From Loripinus fragilis (taxonomy: Eukaryota > Mollusca > Bivalvia > Lucinida > Lucinidae), in contig OZ026527.1 in assembly GCA_964019695.1 (NCBI GenBank), forward strand, positions 76,099,471 through 76,163,470: a stretch of DNA of 64,000 nucleotides, written 5' to 3'. The translations under genes and the position numbers were made by a program. Under the pieces are notes generated by a model. That model was not told where the DNA came from. It saw only the letters and a list, made by a program, of their open reading frames with translations, and ran no database searches. The first letter of the stretch is position 1, and the number at the start of each line of letters is the position of its first letter. Shown here piece by piece: positions 22,441 through 32,580 of this stretch.

Positions 22441-23390
22441 GCTCAAGGCCTAACATTTTCCAGCGTTCCATTGACAGCGTCGTTTTGCGTAGATGAATAT
22501 ATTGCTAAAATTTATATGAAAACCATTTGTAAATTTTTACCTGCTCGCTTTGAAGGTTATTTGCAAGTAATACAGCCGATTTTGAAATTTCCATATTTAA
22601 TCTTAACCATAAAGTACCCCCAAATACGTCATTTGAAATAAGAAAAAAACACTTAAAAGAATGCCATCTCTGGCATACACTGAAATGGATCAGACAAAGT
22701 ACCGCGTTTCATCGATATTTGCATTCGGATGCATTATTTGGAGATTGCTACACGTATTTACATGTACATACTCTGGCTGGCTAATTTCAGACAATAAAAT
22801 TATAGGAAATGAAAATGGTATACCACTCAGATGAGATACCTCTAGATGTTGGTTTTAGTTTAACTTGTTTGCCGCCTATGCAATGTATGAAATGAAACTT
22901 CGATACAATCAAAATTGTCCTTTCCTGGTACAAAGCCACATTTCCGAGTTCCAAGAACCGTGCGTATTTTAGTGATACGTCCATTGCTTTAATTGACGTC
23001 AACGTAAGAGGGGGTAACGAGATAAACCCGTTTTCACGAGAAATCTGTACCAGTCAAAAGTTTGTACCGTATAGCAGATAAATGGGAAATGTGTTAGAAA
23101 ACTATGGATATGTGATTCATGCATGTTAAAGGTTTGTTTTAGAAAATACAGCATGCCTTTCGTCCTTTGTTAAAATGAGTCTCTACAATTCTGAGGAAAA
23201 CATATGCAGTGTATATTAGTGTGCTTTTTAAATAGTCTGTAACTTATTAAATATGGAAAGATAAAATATTGTGTCTTGCACCATTATAACGACGATGCTT
23301 TGATCTTTCGTTTGGCATATAGCATAACATCCTAACACGTTCGTGAATGGAGTTATGAATGGGTTTTCATTACATATTGAACCCCCCTCG

Positions 23391-23757
23391 TATATCTTGA
23401 TTTATATGTTTTAGGAGATATTGCATTGATAAGTTAGGGGTCGTTCATGCAAACCAAATATCTATGTATCTTGATCTACATCTGAATTAAGGGTGAGGCT
23501 AGCGCCGTTAAACTGGCTAAAGCACTCCAGTAAAATATTTTACTGACCCTTCCAAGGCGGTATTTCTTTTGTAGATCTTTTATGTTTTTTTCTGTCTTGT
23601 GTTTGCTATGTCTTTGTGTGCGTCTGTTTATATGTGCTTTGTGGACCTCTTGGTTCTCGTTTGTGGTGTCTAACTGTGAGTTTGTCACTTTCCCATTGGT
23701 ATCCTGGGTAAGGTGTGGTACTTGATTGTAACGATTCCTGATCTTTACACCCTTACT
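23391..23757 (+). mobile_element. family-2 3' tail, part after element A
   Basis: It resumes TATATCTTGATTTATATG and continues GATAAGTTAGGGGTCG, TTCATGC, GGGTGAGGCTAGCGCCGTTA, TTCCAAGGCGGTATTTC and GTGTGGTACTTGATTGTAAC. It ends CTTACTTAC. Together with 16572-17715 this is one retroelement split by element A. Confidence 0.88.
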
Positions 23758-24088
23758 TACTGTGTCTTTCCCCGTGTTGCAACGGATTGGTCTGAGTCAA
23801 CATACAAACAGCTCATGGCGGCGTAGTCTATTTTAATTTGCCTTTTCATGCTGAGCAAGGCGGAGAAAATGCAGGCGACACTTGTGGCGAAATTTTAAGT
23901 CTTACCCTGCGGGTTACATAAGGCGTGTTCTGGGGTAGTACGGATAGGAGCATTAAACAAAAAAAACATGAGAAGAAGAAGTTCAGAATTTAATTTATAG
24001 TGTAGTAATTTGAATGATAATCAATCACAATTCAAACATAGTATATGAAATCCATCTATTATACATGTAACGTTTTAGATTCACAGTT
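23758..24088. other. unassigned sequence between two retroelement tails
   Basis: Apart from GTGTTGCAACGGATTGGTCT I see nothing recognisable here. Confidence 0.4.
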
Positions 24089-24356
24089 TCTTAGGCAGCG
24101 TCTGTTCTAAGGCGAGTGTTTTGTTGTTGTTGGTTTATAATTTTATGGATCTCCCTCTGTTTGTGGGGGTTCTGTGGTGGTCTTTGTTTCGGTATGCATT
24201 ACTTTGTGCCCTTTCTAGTTTTGCAAATCATCTGGACAAGGAAGAGAGCTGGTTCCTTTGATTTAATTGTCTTTCTTATGTCTTGTTACCGTTAATGCCC
24301 TGTAGCTCTTCCGCTGGTCTGCATTGTGTGATTGTCGTATTTCCTGATCATACTTA
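24089..24356 (+). mobile_element. family-1 RT retroelement tail
   Basis: Landmarks are TCTGTTCTAAGGCGAGTG, CCTTTCTAGTTTTGCAAATC and GTCGTATTTCCTGATCATAC. It ends where the AACCCCC MITE is inserted. Its last bases ACTTA (24352-24356) are duplicated after that MITE. Confidence 0.85.
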
Positions 24357-25003
24357 AACCCCCATTCCACTGGACGGCGATCCCGCTACGATTCGAAATT
24401 TAGTCAAAATGACACAAATCGTAACAGAAACGGCAAGAGCGCAGTAGAAGCGCCAAGGTCGTAGAAGAAACGTATCGGAATTTCAGATTCTACTATAAAA
24501 GGAAACAAAAGCGCAAAGAAAGCGTAGCTCCATCGCCAAGGTCGTACATGTATCAAGGTCGCAGCTACATCGCCATCAGCGTAGACTAAGCGTAGCCAGA
24601 TCATCGTTATCGTAGTGGGAGCGTAGTAGGAGCGTAACGGAAGCGTAGTTTGTTTGATTTGATTCTTTACGTCCCATCAACAATATTTCAGTTAAACAGG
24701 GACGGGTCTTCCTGGGTTGAACCAGTACTACATTGTAAGCTAGGATAAATGTGTCTTGCTCAAGGACCGTGACGCCGGTGAGGCTCGAACCCGCGGCCTC
24801 TCAGTCTCGAGTCAAGCACTCTACTACTGAGCCACTGCGCTCCCTACATGTAACGGAAGCGTAGTGGAAGCGTACTGGAAGCGTCAAGTCCCCAAATCGT
24901 GTGGGCAGTCTACGCTTCAGCGGCGATTTGGAATAATTTAGAGAAAATCCTAGATCGCCATGAGCGTAGCGGAGTCGCCGTCGGGTGGAATGGGGGGGGG
25001 GTT
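24357..25003. mobile_element. MITE, AACCCCC family, copy 2, carrying a SINE
   Basis: The left end AACCCCCATTCCACTGGACG and a right end in GTCGGGTGGAATGGGGGGGG, then GTT, match copy 1 at 12064. ACTTA flanks both sides (24352-24356 and 25004-25008), pointing to a 5-bp duplication. At copy 1 only TA matches, so the true target size is uncertain. Removing the SINE leaves about 435 bp. Confidence 0.9.
24649..24849 (-). mobile_element. tRNA-derived SINE, copy 2
   Basis: On the minus strand it reads GGGAGCGCAGTGGCTCAGTA, then a B box GGTTCGAGCC and a tail of AATCAAATCAAACAAAC. The 15-bp direct repeat GTAACGGAAGCGTAG at 24634-24648 and 24850-24864 flanks it. The host MITE is itself rich in similar words, so part of that match could be pre-existing. 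The B box is a better match to consensus than in copy 1. Confidence 0.93.
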
Positions 25004-25008
25004 ACTTA

Positions 25009-25524
25009 CTTTTATTCTATGATGCAGATGCCTATTTATGTTTTGGAAGCTACGTCCGCTTTATCTGTGTATAAAGTTCTGTTATTTTCCAACTAGAAGT
25101 GGAAATCGTTTACTGTCTCATAGAACCAGTCTGAAATCGTTCAAGAATCTCTCAAGACAATATGATTTATTTTGGACTGAAGCTCAGACGTAAAGATTAT
25201 TTCAAGGTGAGATTCACTAACTAACCAATGAAAATGATTGATGATAGAAATGACTGTGACGGGGTCTGTTTTAATGTCTAGTATGGCCTGGTCTGTTACC
25301 AGTCTTACCTAGTAGTGGCATAAAGGTGTTTGAGCCAGTTCAAGAGCGCTTGGTACTTATCATGCGACAAAAGCACCCACACAGTCTCGTCGGTCTTTGC
25401 AGTTCGTACACATGACGTATGGATATACATGTAGGTATAAGCTCAAGCCAAAATTAAGGCTTCTAATTATGTGCTCATGATTGAAGAATACACAGTATGA
25501 ATATATCGCTTTAAACGAAATAAT
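25009..25524. other. unassigned sequence
   Basis: No gene or repeat signature is recognised between the MITE at 24357 and the TGAGCC MITE at 25525. Confidence 0.4.
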
Positions 25525-25739
25525 TGAGCCAGTGCATGCGATTTCTAACAATATGGTATGTGCGACCAGCAAAGCCTCAGATCAGCCTGCCTTTGCTAGT
25601 TGCTTGAGTATTCAATGATTGTTAAGCTACTGACTGAACAACATTTGGAGTTTCTAAGCTTAACAGGAGGCTGCACAGACTCGTCTGAGTCTACACATGT
25701 CAAAATACCACATTGTTGGTAATCACATGCACTGGCTCA
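25525..25739. mobile_element. MITE, TGAGCC family, copy 2
   Basis: The ends TGAGCCAGTGCATGCGATTT and, inverted, TTGGTAATCACATGCACTGG, then CTCA, form the terminal repeats. TAAT/ATTA lies at the edges. It has the same orientation as copies at 15726 and 61764. Confidence 0.88.
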
Positions 25740-25875
25740 ATTATAATATTAGCGACGGTTAGCAAAATATCTAGCTGCAAAATAATGAGGAATAGACAGA
25801 TCAAACCATAGACTGCATTACCCGCCTTATTGTGCATATACTGCATTATATCATCACTTTTAAAAGGAAACATTC

Positions 25876-26460
25876 TTGAGTTTAGATATTATTGAAGCTT
25901 TTAACTCATCCTCAAGATATTTAGATGACTTACTTAATATTGATAATCCTTATTTTGAACAAATGTTAGGTCAGATATATCCTACTGAACTTCAGTTAAA
26001 TAAGGCGAATTCTTCTGATACTGAAGCTCCGTTTTTGGACTTGAACTTGTCAATAACTGCAAAGTTATTAAAACAAGGTTATAGATATCATAAAATTCGA
26101 AAAGCATTTTCTAAATTCTACCAGAGACACTCAGAGTTAATTGTTAAATACAACATTGGGTACAAAACTCTTCTGCAACAAGGCATATCAGAATCTATAT
26201 TTTATGGTGATTGAGTTTATAAATTCAAACGAATTGTTGGAAAACATAATTTTAGTGACCAATTCATAAAGATAGTAAAACGATATAAAAGGGTTGGATG
26301 TAACTTGGATATCATGCGGCAGCCTGCATGCCTAGTTCTAAACCAAATCACGGTTTATAGCTATGGTTTCCTCTGTAATTGCTCGTCGGTGGGTCAGCCT
26401 TCGACTCTATGACGGCTCTGACATAAAGCTTTAATCGATGGGTTGGTGCCTGATGCTTAT
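25876..26460 (+). pseudogene. family-1 Penelope-like RT with large in-frame deletion
   Basis: An open frame of 112 codons (25876-26214) begins just upstream of the catalytic box. It reads SRYLDDLLNIDNPYFEQ with both aspartates intact (about 25912-25962), then IYPTELQLNKANSSDTEAPF. It then jumps from DLNLSIT directly to AKLLKQGYRYHKIRKAF. Compared with the family-2 copy at 16815, about 85 codons around KIYDKRDDF and GVYISQLIRFA are missing without loss of frame. A stop follows YGD at 26214, after which the C-terminal VYKFKRIVGK and MRQPACLVLN stretches continue. The IPMGTNCAP motif and everything upstream is absent. It cannot be a working RT. Confidence 0.87.
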
Positions 26461-26985
26461 CTGTAGTTGGACCCACCGTGGCTCAACTTGGGGTTTTCTT
26501 TAGCTCTGACTGTGAGTCATGAGCCCTTTTCTTTGTTTCATCATGGTGTGTTAATTTGATTAGAGTGCTTCTCTTTGATGATACATTGCATTAGTTAGAT
26601 GGCCTCTATGCGAGCTGAACATTTCTTGTATTTCAACAACAGCAGAATCTAGGGCGAAGATTTGGTACCAGTAAAATGCATTTAAGCCCCCCCCCCCCCC
26701 CCCCGGTGGCTTAGGCTGCTGTCCGTTCTAAGGCGGTGGTTCTGTTGTTGTTGACTTTTTGTTTATTGTTACTTCCATTGTGGGAGTCTGTAATTGTTCT
26801 ATGTTTTGTTGTACGTTACTTTATGTTTATTCTAGTATTGAAATCATCTAAATGGGGAAGAGAGAGCTGGTTGCTATGCTTAATTTGTCTTCCTGGTGTC
26901 TCGTGATGGTTGAGTGGCTTTTCCTCGCGGTGCCATGGGGATGTCTGCGGTTTGTGATTGCGGTATTTCCTGATCAAACTCACTA
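26461..26985 (+). mobile_element. family-1 tail with an 18-C run
   Basis: This tail is contiguous with the RT above: GGACCCACCGTGGCTCAACT, GAATCTAGGGCGAAGATTTG, then a run of 18 C at 26687-26704 where other copies have three to five. Then come TTCTAAGGCGGTGGTTCTGT and the end TTTCCTGATCAAACTCACTA. A 61-codon plus frame at 26852 carries part of the short hydrophobic peptide discussed in the findings. Confidence 0.88.
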
Positions 26986-27595
26986 TTTTAGAAAATTTAA
27001 TTTCATCTTACTATATAAATGTCTGTTTAAATCATAATGCATAGGTGGTACATATTTCTGTGTTTAACATAAGAATTTATTACAAATAATATGGGGAATC
27101 ATTACAGCATAATATCTAATTACAGTAAAACTGAACTATGCATATTTTGTAAAGTTCGGTATGACAATTAACCTTAATTTTATGTATCAAATACACCGAT
27201 GAAACCACTTTACATACTGGATTGTAAATTCATTTACCAATCTTGCTATCAAATGGAACAAATCTTCCAAATATGACAACAACGTTGCTTTTAACCAGGC
27301 GTGTGAAAACCTGCAAGTAACATCAAGAGAGTGTCTCAATAACAAGGCATAGAATGAGTACAGTTACACGCATTTGACAAGATATTTATAGTGTGTTTTT
27401 GTTTTGATTATCGATTCCTGATCTTTGCCTCCTTACTTACGTTGGATTGTTTTTGATATTATAATTTCTGAAGTGCGCACTTAAAGCAGCATCCTTTGAA
27501 ATGGGATATTTAATGAAAATGGAGAGACAAAACGTCCATGTATTTGTCGTCTCATGTTGCTTGCTATTTAAGAAAAAAACAAGTATAATCATGGT
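26986..27595. other. mostly unassigned sequence
   Basis: No gene is seen. About 27400-27443 (ATCGATTCCTGATCTTTGCC and a CTTACTTAC end) matches the terminus of family-2 tails and is probably a very short fragment. Confidence 0.45.
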
Positions 27596-28067
27596 TTACC
27601 ACAATCATACACTGTAGACCAATCCACAGCACTGTGAGGGGTAAGGAAGAGCCACAAAAAGTAAGAGAGTATGATCAGCAAATAACACAATCACACACTG
27701 CAGACCATCCCACGGCAACTAGAGGTAGAGCCACAGAACATTAACAGTAGCAAGACATAAGAAAAACGATTAAAGCAAAGCAACCAGCTCTCTCTTCCTC
27801 GTCAAGATGATTGCAAAACTATAAAGGACACCAGTAATGCATACCAAACCAAAGACCAATTCAGAGCCTCCACAACAATTGGAGGTACATAAAACAATAA
27901 ATCAACAACACCATTACCACCGCCTTATAACGGACGGCAGCCTAAATCACGGGGGGGGGGGGGGGGGGGGCTTAAACGCTGTTTACTGGCGCCAAATATT
28001 TCAGTTTTGCCACTAGATTTTGTTGTTAATAAAACACAAACATTGTTCAGCTCGCACAACGACTGTC
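27596..28067 (-). mobile_element. family-1 tail, minus strand, with a 20-G run
   Basis: Reverse-complement landmarks run from the 3' end at the left (two tandem terminal units, at about 27596-27665 and 27668-27745) to AACATTGTTCAGCTCGCAC at the right. The G run (27951-27970) falls at the same place as the C run of the copy at 26461. No RT is attached. Confidence 0.88.
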
Positions 28068-28200
28068 ACAAGACATCAGGAAGACAGTTAAAATATAGCA
28101 ACCAGCTATCTCTTTCCCATCAAAATGGTTGTAAAACTAGGACACAAAGTGTTGAATAAAAAACAAACATGGACCAAACACAGAACCCCCACAGACGATG
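28068..28200 (-). mobile_element. second family-1 tail fragment, minus strand
   Basis: AGCAACCAGCTATCTCTTTC, TGGTTGTAAAACTAGGACAC and ACAGAACCCCCACAG match the middle of the tail in minus orientation. It is a diverged partial copy next to the previous one. Confidence 0.75.
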
Positions 28201-29577
28201 TTCAGCATTTATTCCCTAATGGCCACAATATGAGAAAAACAACCCAATAAAGTATTGATTTGCGATGCATTTCAGGTGCGAACATAAGTACGCCAAGCCA
28301 GACAGGGCCCAACAAGCCCTCGATAACATTGTATGCCTACGAAGAGCCAATATTTTCGGTTTTAGTAGAGCAGTAACAATGATATATGAGCAAGATTCTT
28401 CACTTTGAGGTGATAATTGACGTCATTAACTCACGTATAACAACAACAATTGCTAGGTACTGGGACTCGCTGCCAGAAGCGTGAATATTGTATTGATTAA
28501 GAAAGACACTACGGTGTTCTTGGAATGTACTAGAAGTTGTGTCCCTTCTGGTGTAAAAGTGTGCTACTTCCGGAAATTTACAAAACAGAACAAACCCGTG
28601 CATGATGCAAGTGTTTTATATGGGCATCGTCATCCGCGCAGTCTGATCAGCGTATTTGTTATTCGCTTTTAGGAAAGTTTCATATTTAAACTTGATTCAA
28701 ACGAAATTTCAATTTTCTAGCTATTATTTGAGCTGAGCAAGCTGGTTTGAGTATGACCTGGCCGAAAATCCCGAAGACAGGTTTTCTCGGGTCGAGGCCC
28801 ATATTTATTTTCCCTACATTTTACATCGGTACTCCCCATTTGTCACTTCCTTTCCCAAAGTTTTGCCCCTTTTCATCCTTTATACATGTTTTCACTAGAA
28901 GACATTAAAATGCCTGTTGCTGTATTATAGTGAAATGTTAAAACTATGACAACAAGAAACAACGTTTGCTACCTCCATACGTAAAATGTGATACATAGAA
29001 GACCTTACATGAGTGCACATGTTTTATTGAATTTATTAAACAAGTCGATGGAAAGAGATAAAATGCGAGGCTATTCGAGCGTTTTATCTCTTTTTCGCAA
29101 CGAGTTTAATGAATTCAATAATACAGGAGCACGAATATTAGATCCTATTTATCACATGCCATTAAAAGTACTAAAAAATTGGATTTTTGGTGTGAAAACG
29201 TCCAACAGTTCCCTTATTTTACGCAACCTTATAATCGACGTCATTACGTTTCCCGTAAATCTGTAAACCACTTGTGGTTTATCGATTTTATTACTTGGCC
29301 TTATATCACTCTCAGACGCGACGTCATGTGATAAATTGAAGAACAATACACATGCCTGCAATAAACCAATACCAAGAGTCTCTGACATTAACAACGAAGG
29401 GACCGATGATACAATATAAAAAAACTATAGTTCATTATCCTGTCTCCCATTAAACAAACGGAATCATAAAAGGGTTTTCAAAGAGCAACTTTTATGTGTC
29501 GATTTGACGTAAACCGCTGTCTGGATTCTACGGATTCAAGCAAAACATGAATAATATCTCTCGAACATGCAATCAAA
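28201..29577. other. no recognisable gene
   Basis: A 92-codon plus frame (28988-29266) overlaps an 80-codon minus frame; neither matches a family I know. GAGATAAAATGCGAGG and its partial complement near 29058-29095 could form a hairpin. No other structure is seen. Confidence 0.5.
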
Positions 29578-29816
29578 TGAGCCATGACATGTGATTTCCA
29601 ACAATGTAGCATCTTTACAAGTGTAGACTAAGATAAGCCTGTGCAGCTCCCTTTTAAGCTTAGAAACTCAAAATGTTGTTCAGTCAGTAGTTGAATAGGC
29701 ATATAATATTCAAGCGACTAGCAAAGGATCTGATCAGACTGCGCGTATGCGCAGGCTGATCAGAGGCTTTGCTGGTCGCACATACCACATTGTTGGAAAT
29801 CTCATGCCATGGCTCA
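29578..29816. mobile_element. MITE, TGAGCC family, copy 3
   Basis: Ends TGAGCCATGACATGTGATTT and, inverted, GGAAATCTCATGCCATGGCT, then CA. The interior CTGCGCGTATGCGCAG is near-palindromic. The orientation is opposite to copies at 15726, 25525 and 61764. Confidence 0.9.
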
Positions 29817-30525
29817 TTAATGTAAATTTGTTTGCAGTCAACTAAAAAAATAAACATGTCTTGTTCAATATTGAAATATTTTGAGCTCAAAAACTAAACC
29901 AATCGGGAATTCTAGACGAGTGTCTTGCTAGTTTCTTTCTCTTTTTTTGACATTCAATTCCTCTACATGTATAACAATGGACTATTTTTACCAAGATTAC
30001 AGCAAAATAGTGAAAGCTATATCTAAGATTAGGTTTATATTAAGTAGGTAAGCATATACATACTCCTTAAGATCTTTAAGTCCCCAACTTTGAAAAAGGA
30101 AGAGGCATAACGCATTTGGCTTGCCCATCGCCCCTTTCCATCTATTTTTCACGCAAATTTTGTCTGCAGTATATCTCATAAATAAGACGTACAGCCGTCT
30201 GATAAGAGATGGTAAACGAATTACATGTGTAGAAGGAATTCAGAAAAATATTACCGTTGTTGACGAAAAGCAATAAAATTAAAGATTCTGTATATTTTTA
30301 CTAGTATTCTCTATAGCCTCTGTATACATGTATAAGTACACAATACACATAATTTGTTCACTCCAACCGAGTAGACGACACAGTCATTTTGTATGTAGTG
30401 CATCTGGAACCCTTCTAGTCCTCATTCGCACTATTCTCTTCACGGGGAGCTGTTTCAAAAAGGAGGAAAAGCGCTAGATGTATTTGCAATTTTTGAAAAA
30501 AGGTTTCATAATTGACAGAAGATTT
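29817..30525. other. unassigned AT-rich sequence
   Basis: Only short frames lacking any recognisable motif are present. Confidence 0.4.
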
Positions 30526-30866
30526 AATGATACATTGCATAAGTTAGAAGGCTTCCGTGCGAGCTGACCATTTTTGTGCTTCAACAACAGCAGAATCTAG
30601 GGCAAAGATTTGGTACCAGCAAAGTCCCCCGGCGGCTTAGGCTGCTGTCCGTTCTAAGGCGGTGGTTCTGTCGTTGTTGACTTTTTGTTTGTTGTTACTC
30701 CCATTAGTGGAGTCTGTAGCTGTTCTATGTTTTGTTGTACGTTGCTTTGTGTGCATTCTAGTATTGCAATCATCTTGATGGGGAAGAGAAAGCTGTTTGT
30801 TTTGCTTAGCGCGTGGGGTTGTCTGCGGTTTGTGATTGTGGTTTTTCCTGATCATACTCACTTACT
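30526..30866 (+). mobile_element. family-1 RT retroelement tail
   Basis: It starts within the tail (ATGATACATTGCATAAGTTA) and ends TTTTTCCTGATCATACTCAC. Relative to other copies it lacks part of the last unit between GCTTAGC and GGGGTTGTCTGCGG. A 70-codon plus frame at 30685-30897 reads a variant of the short Cys-rich hydrophobic peptide, including CSMFCCTLLCVHSSIAIILM. Confidence 0.86.
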
Positions 30867-31306
30867 ATTTTACTGGCTTTATCATTACATCAACTGAACG
30901 TAGACTTTCAAGGCTTCATCTACTAATGCCCCTTTCTTGTCGATTTGGTTCATTAAAGTTTGGTTCGAGCAGACAGACGGGGTTCTCATGGTCAAGTTAT
31001 TTCAAAATATTTTATCTAGAAAAATATCCAATCTTTGTCAGTTATACATCTTTTTTGACAAATAAAATAGATGGAACATTCAACATTTGGTCTGAATCAA
31101 TAAATGATTGATTGGAAAAAATCGTATTTTGTCTTGAGGCGTTAAGAAAGCTGTTTTCAAGGAGACAACAGAACATGGAAACTAAATTTACCTTAACTAC
31201 TGACATTGATTAATGCTGACGTCTGATTTCTTGTTTTTGTTTTTCTCGTCTTTTTTCCTGTTGTATTTTAATACACTGACAGTGGAGCTTTGGTCAAAAT
31301 TAAAAC
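30867..31306. other. unassigned sequence
   Basis: No repeat or gene was recognised. Confidence 0.4.
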
Positions 31307-31469
31307 TGAGCCGCGACATGTGATTTACAACAATGTGGCATGTTGACAAGTGTAGACTCAGAAGAGCCTGTGCAGCTTAGAAACTCTAAATGCTGTTCAG
31401 CGTATGCGTATGCTGGCTGATACGAGCATTTGCTAGTCGCACATACCACATTGTTGGAAACCTCATGTT
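31307..31469. mobile_element. MITE, TGAGCC family, internally deleted copy 4
   Basis: The left end TGAGCCGCGACATGTGATTT and the right CATACCACATTGTTGGAAAC are recognisable. The centre is shortened by about 75 bp relative to copy 5 at 37364. Confidence 0.85.
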
Positions 31470-31549
31470 AAATATCAAGATAAAAATGCGAAATTCATTG
31501 GTAAGCAAAAACAGGAATTCATTGTTTTGTGCGAGATGGGACAGAACGA

Positions 31550-31735
31550 AATATTATTTCTAAGAGGATGGGATAGAATAAGAATCTGTGAGGGATGGAG
31601 AGAAAAATCCGTCCCGAGGATCAACGTTTGGCATCACGAGGCTTGCCGAGTGATGACAAACGGTGATCACAAGGGACCGATTTTCCTATCCCATCTTCAC
31701 ACAAATAATGGATTCTTTTCTTGCTCACCACTAAA
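31550..31735. repeat. dispersed repeat, unit 1 of 2
   Basis: AGAAAAATCCGTCCCGAGGA, CGTTTGGCATCACGAGGCTT and a CCTATCCCATC/CTTGCTCACCA stretch recur, diverged, at 63415-63548. The type is unknown; neither copy has a convincing protein. Confidence 0.7.
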
Positions 31736-32200
31736 AACCTCATTTTTATTGGTAAAACATGAAAAGTGTTTCCAAAAATCCTGCAACATGATGACATAAC
31801 TTTAACATGACAATGACGTTATGGATCGACGTGCGGCCAGCGTGCAGCTGTTCGTTTTTTATCTTTCCCACGGGCGGGTACGGGTATGTGAGATAAAAAC
31901 AACGGAAATCCTGATCTGGTGTGCAAGAATAGAAAATTCCTTCCAAGCCTTGTAATGTCAAAAGGTGATCCTCGGTACGGACTTATGGTTATCTCATACT
32001 CATGATATATTCTTATATGTTTGTCGTATTTGAATCTTGTTTCTAGTCTGTGTCAATTAGTGTAGGCCCCTGTGTCGAAATTTGGGCTCCCGTGTGCACT
32101 TTTTGGTAAAAGTGATTCTTATCGATTTTCAACTAGAGAAATATATGCAATGTAAGGAAAAAGATGTTTACAATTTTTTCTTGCAGTATTAACGTCGTAG

Positions 32201-32401
32201 TGACGTCACAAAATTGGGTACCGTCTTTTCACTTGCATCAAAGAGCTTATATGATGTGTGATTAGTTACACACCTAAAATAATCTTATTATTATGTTTGT
32301 TGTGTTGAAATGGTTAAAAAACGTCTATAGAAACACTAAAATGAAAATTTGATTCAATATGGACTTCAATTTTACATGAAATTGGTGTCAATTTGACGTC
32401 A
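32201..32401. promoter_or_regulatory. two perfect TGACGTCA octamers near the left end of element B
   Basis: TGACGTCA occurs at 32201-32208 and 32394-32401, about 141 and 334 bp from the left terminus. Mirror-image octamers occur at the right end. TGACGTCA is the cAMP-response element consensus bound by CREB/ATF-type bZIP proteins (established). A role in the transposon is inference. Confidence 0.6.
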
Positions 32402-32499
32402 ATGTGCTGAAAAAACACATTGCGTACAAAAAAAATAATTCTTGAAATTCGCGTGTGCCTTGCGACTGAAATCAGATCTTAGCATAACTGTATGTTCCT

Positions 32500-32580
32500 G
32501 GCTAAGCTTTTTGAAACAAGTTAGCTCTCTGATGGTTGGTGCGTTCAGCTGCTACAGCGTGTTGACTATGTTACCCTATA
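32500..32580 (+). repeat. element B left module related to element A
   Basis: GGCTAAGCTTTTTGAAACAA, GTTAGCTCTCTGATGGTTGG, TGCGTTCAGC and TATGTTACCCTA follow the same order as 18170-18240 in element A. It begins about 460 bp from the left terminus; the right partner lies at a similar depth. Confidence 0.7.

Larger units (their letters stand above)
17716..23390. mobile_element. element A: 5.7-kb TA-flanked DNA transposon
   Basis: The outer ends are 28-bp inverted repeats with two mismatches: CGAGGGGCGTTCAAAATGTA at the left and, inverted, CGAGGGGGGTTCAATATGTA at the right. Both are bounded by TA. That fits a Tc1/mariner-superfamily insertion. The target can be checked in the window, because the family-2 copy at 62262 reads TTTATCTCC straight into TATATCTTGATTTATATG. 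At 5675 bp it is far longer than a normal mariner. It holds no intact transposase, a decayed minus-strand gene (20485-21551), repeated GTTAC-rich modules on both sides in inverted orientation, and runs of C/G at 18114 and 22420. Either it is a large non-autonomous element, or other elements entered a mariner. Confidence 0.9.

Noticed and set aside
28988..29394. Overlapping 92- and 80-codon frames as a possible small gene
   Set aside because: No recognisable domain, no splice or expression evidence, and a hairpin in the upstream part suggests repeat DNA.
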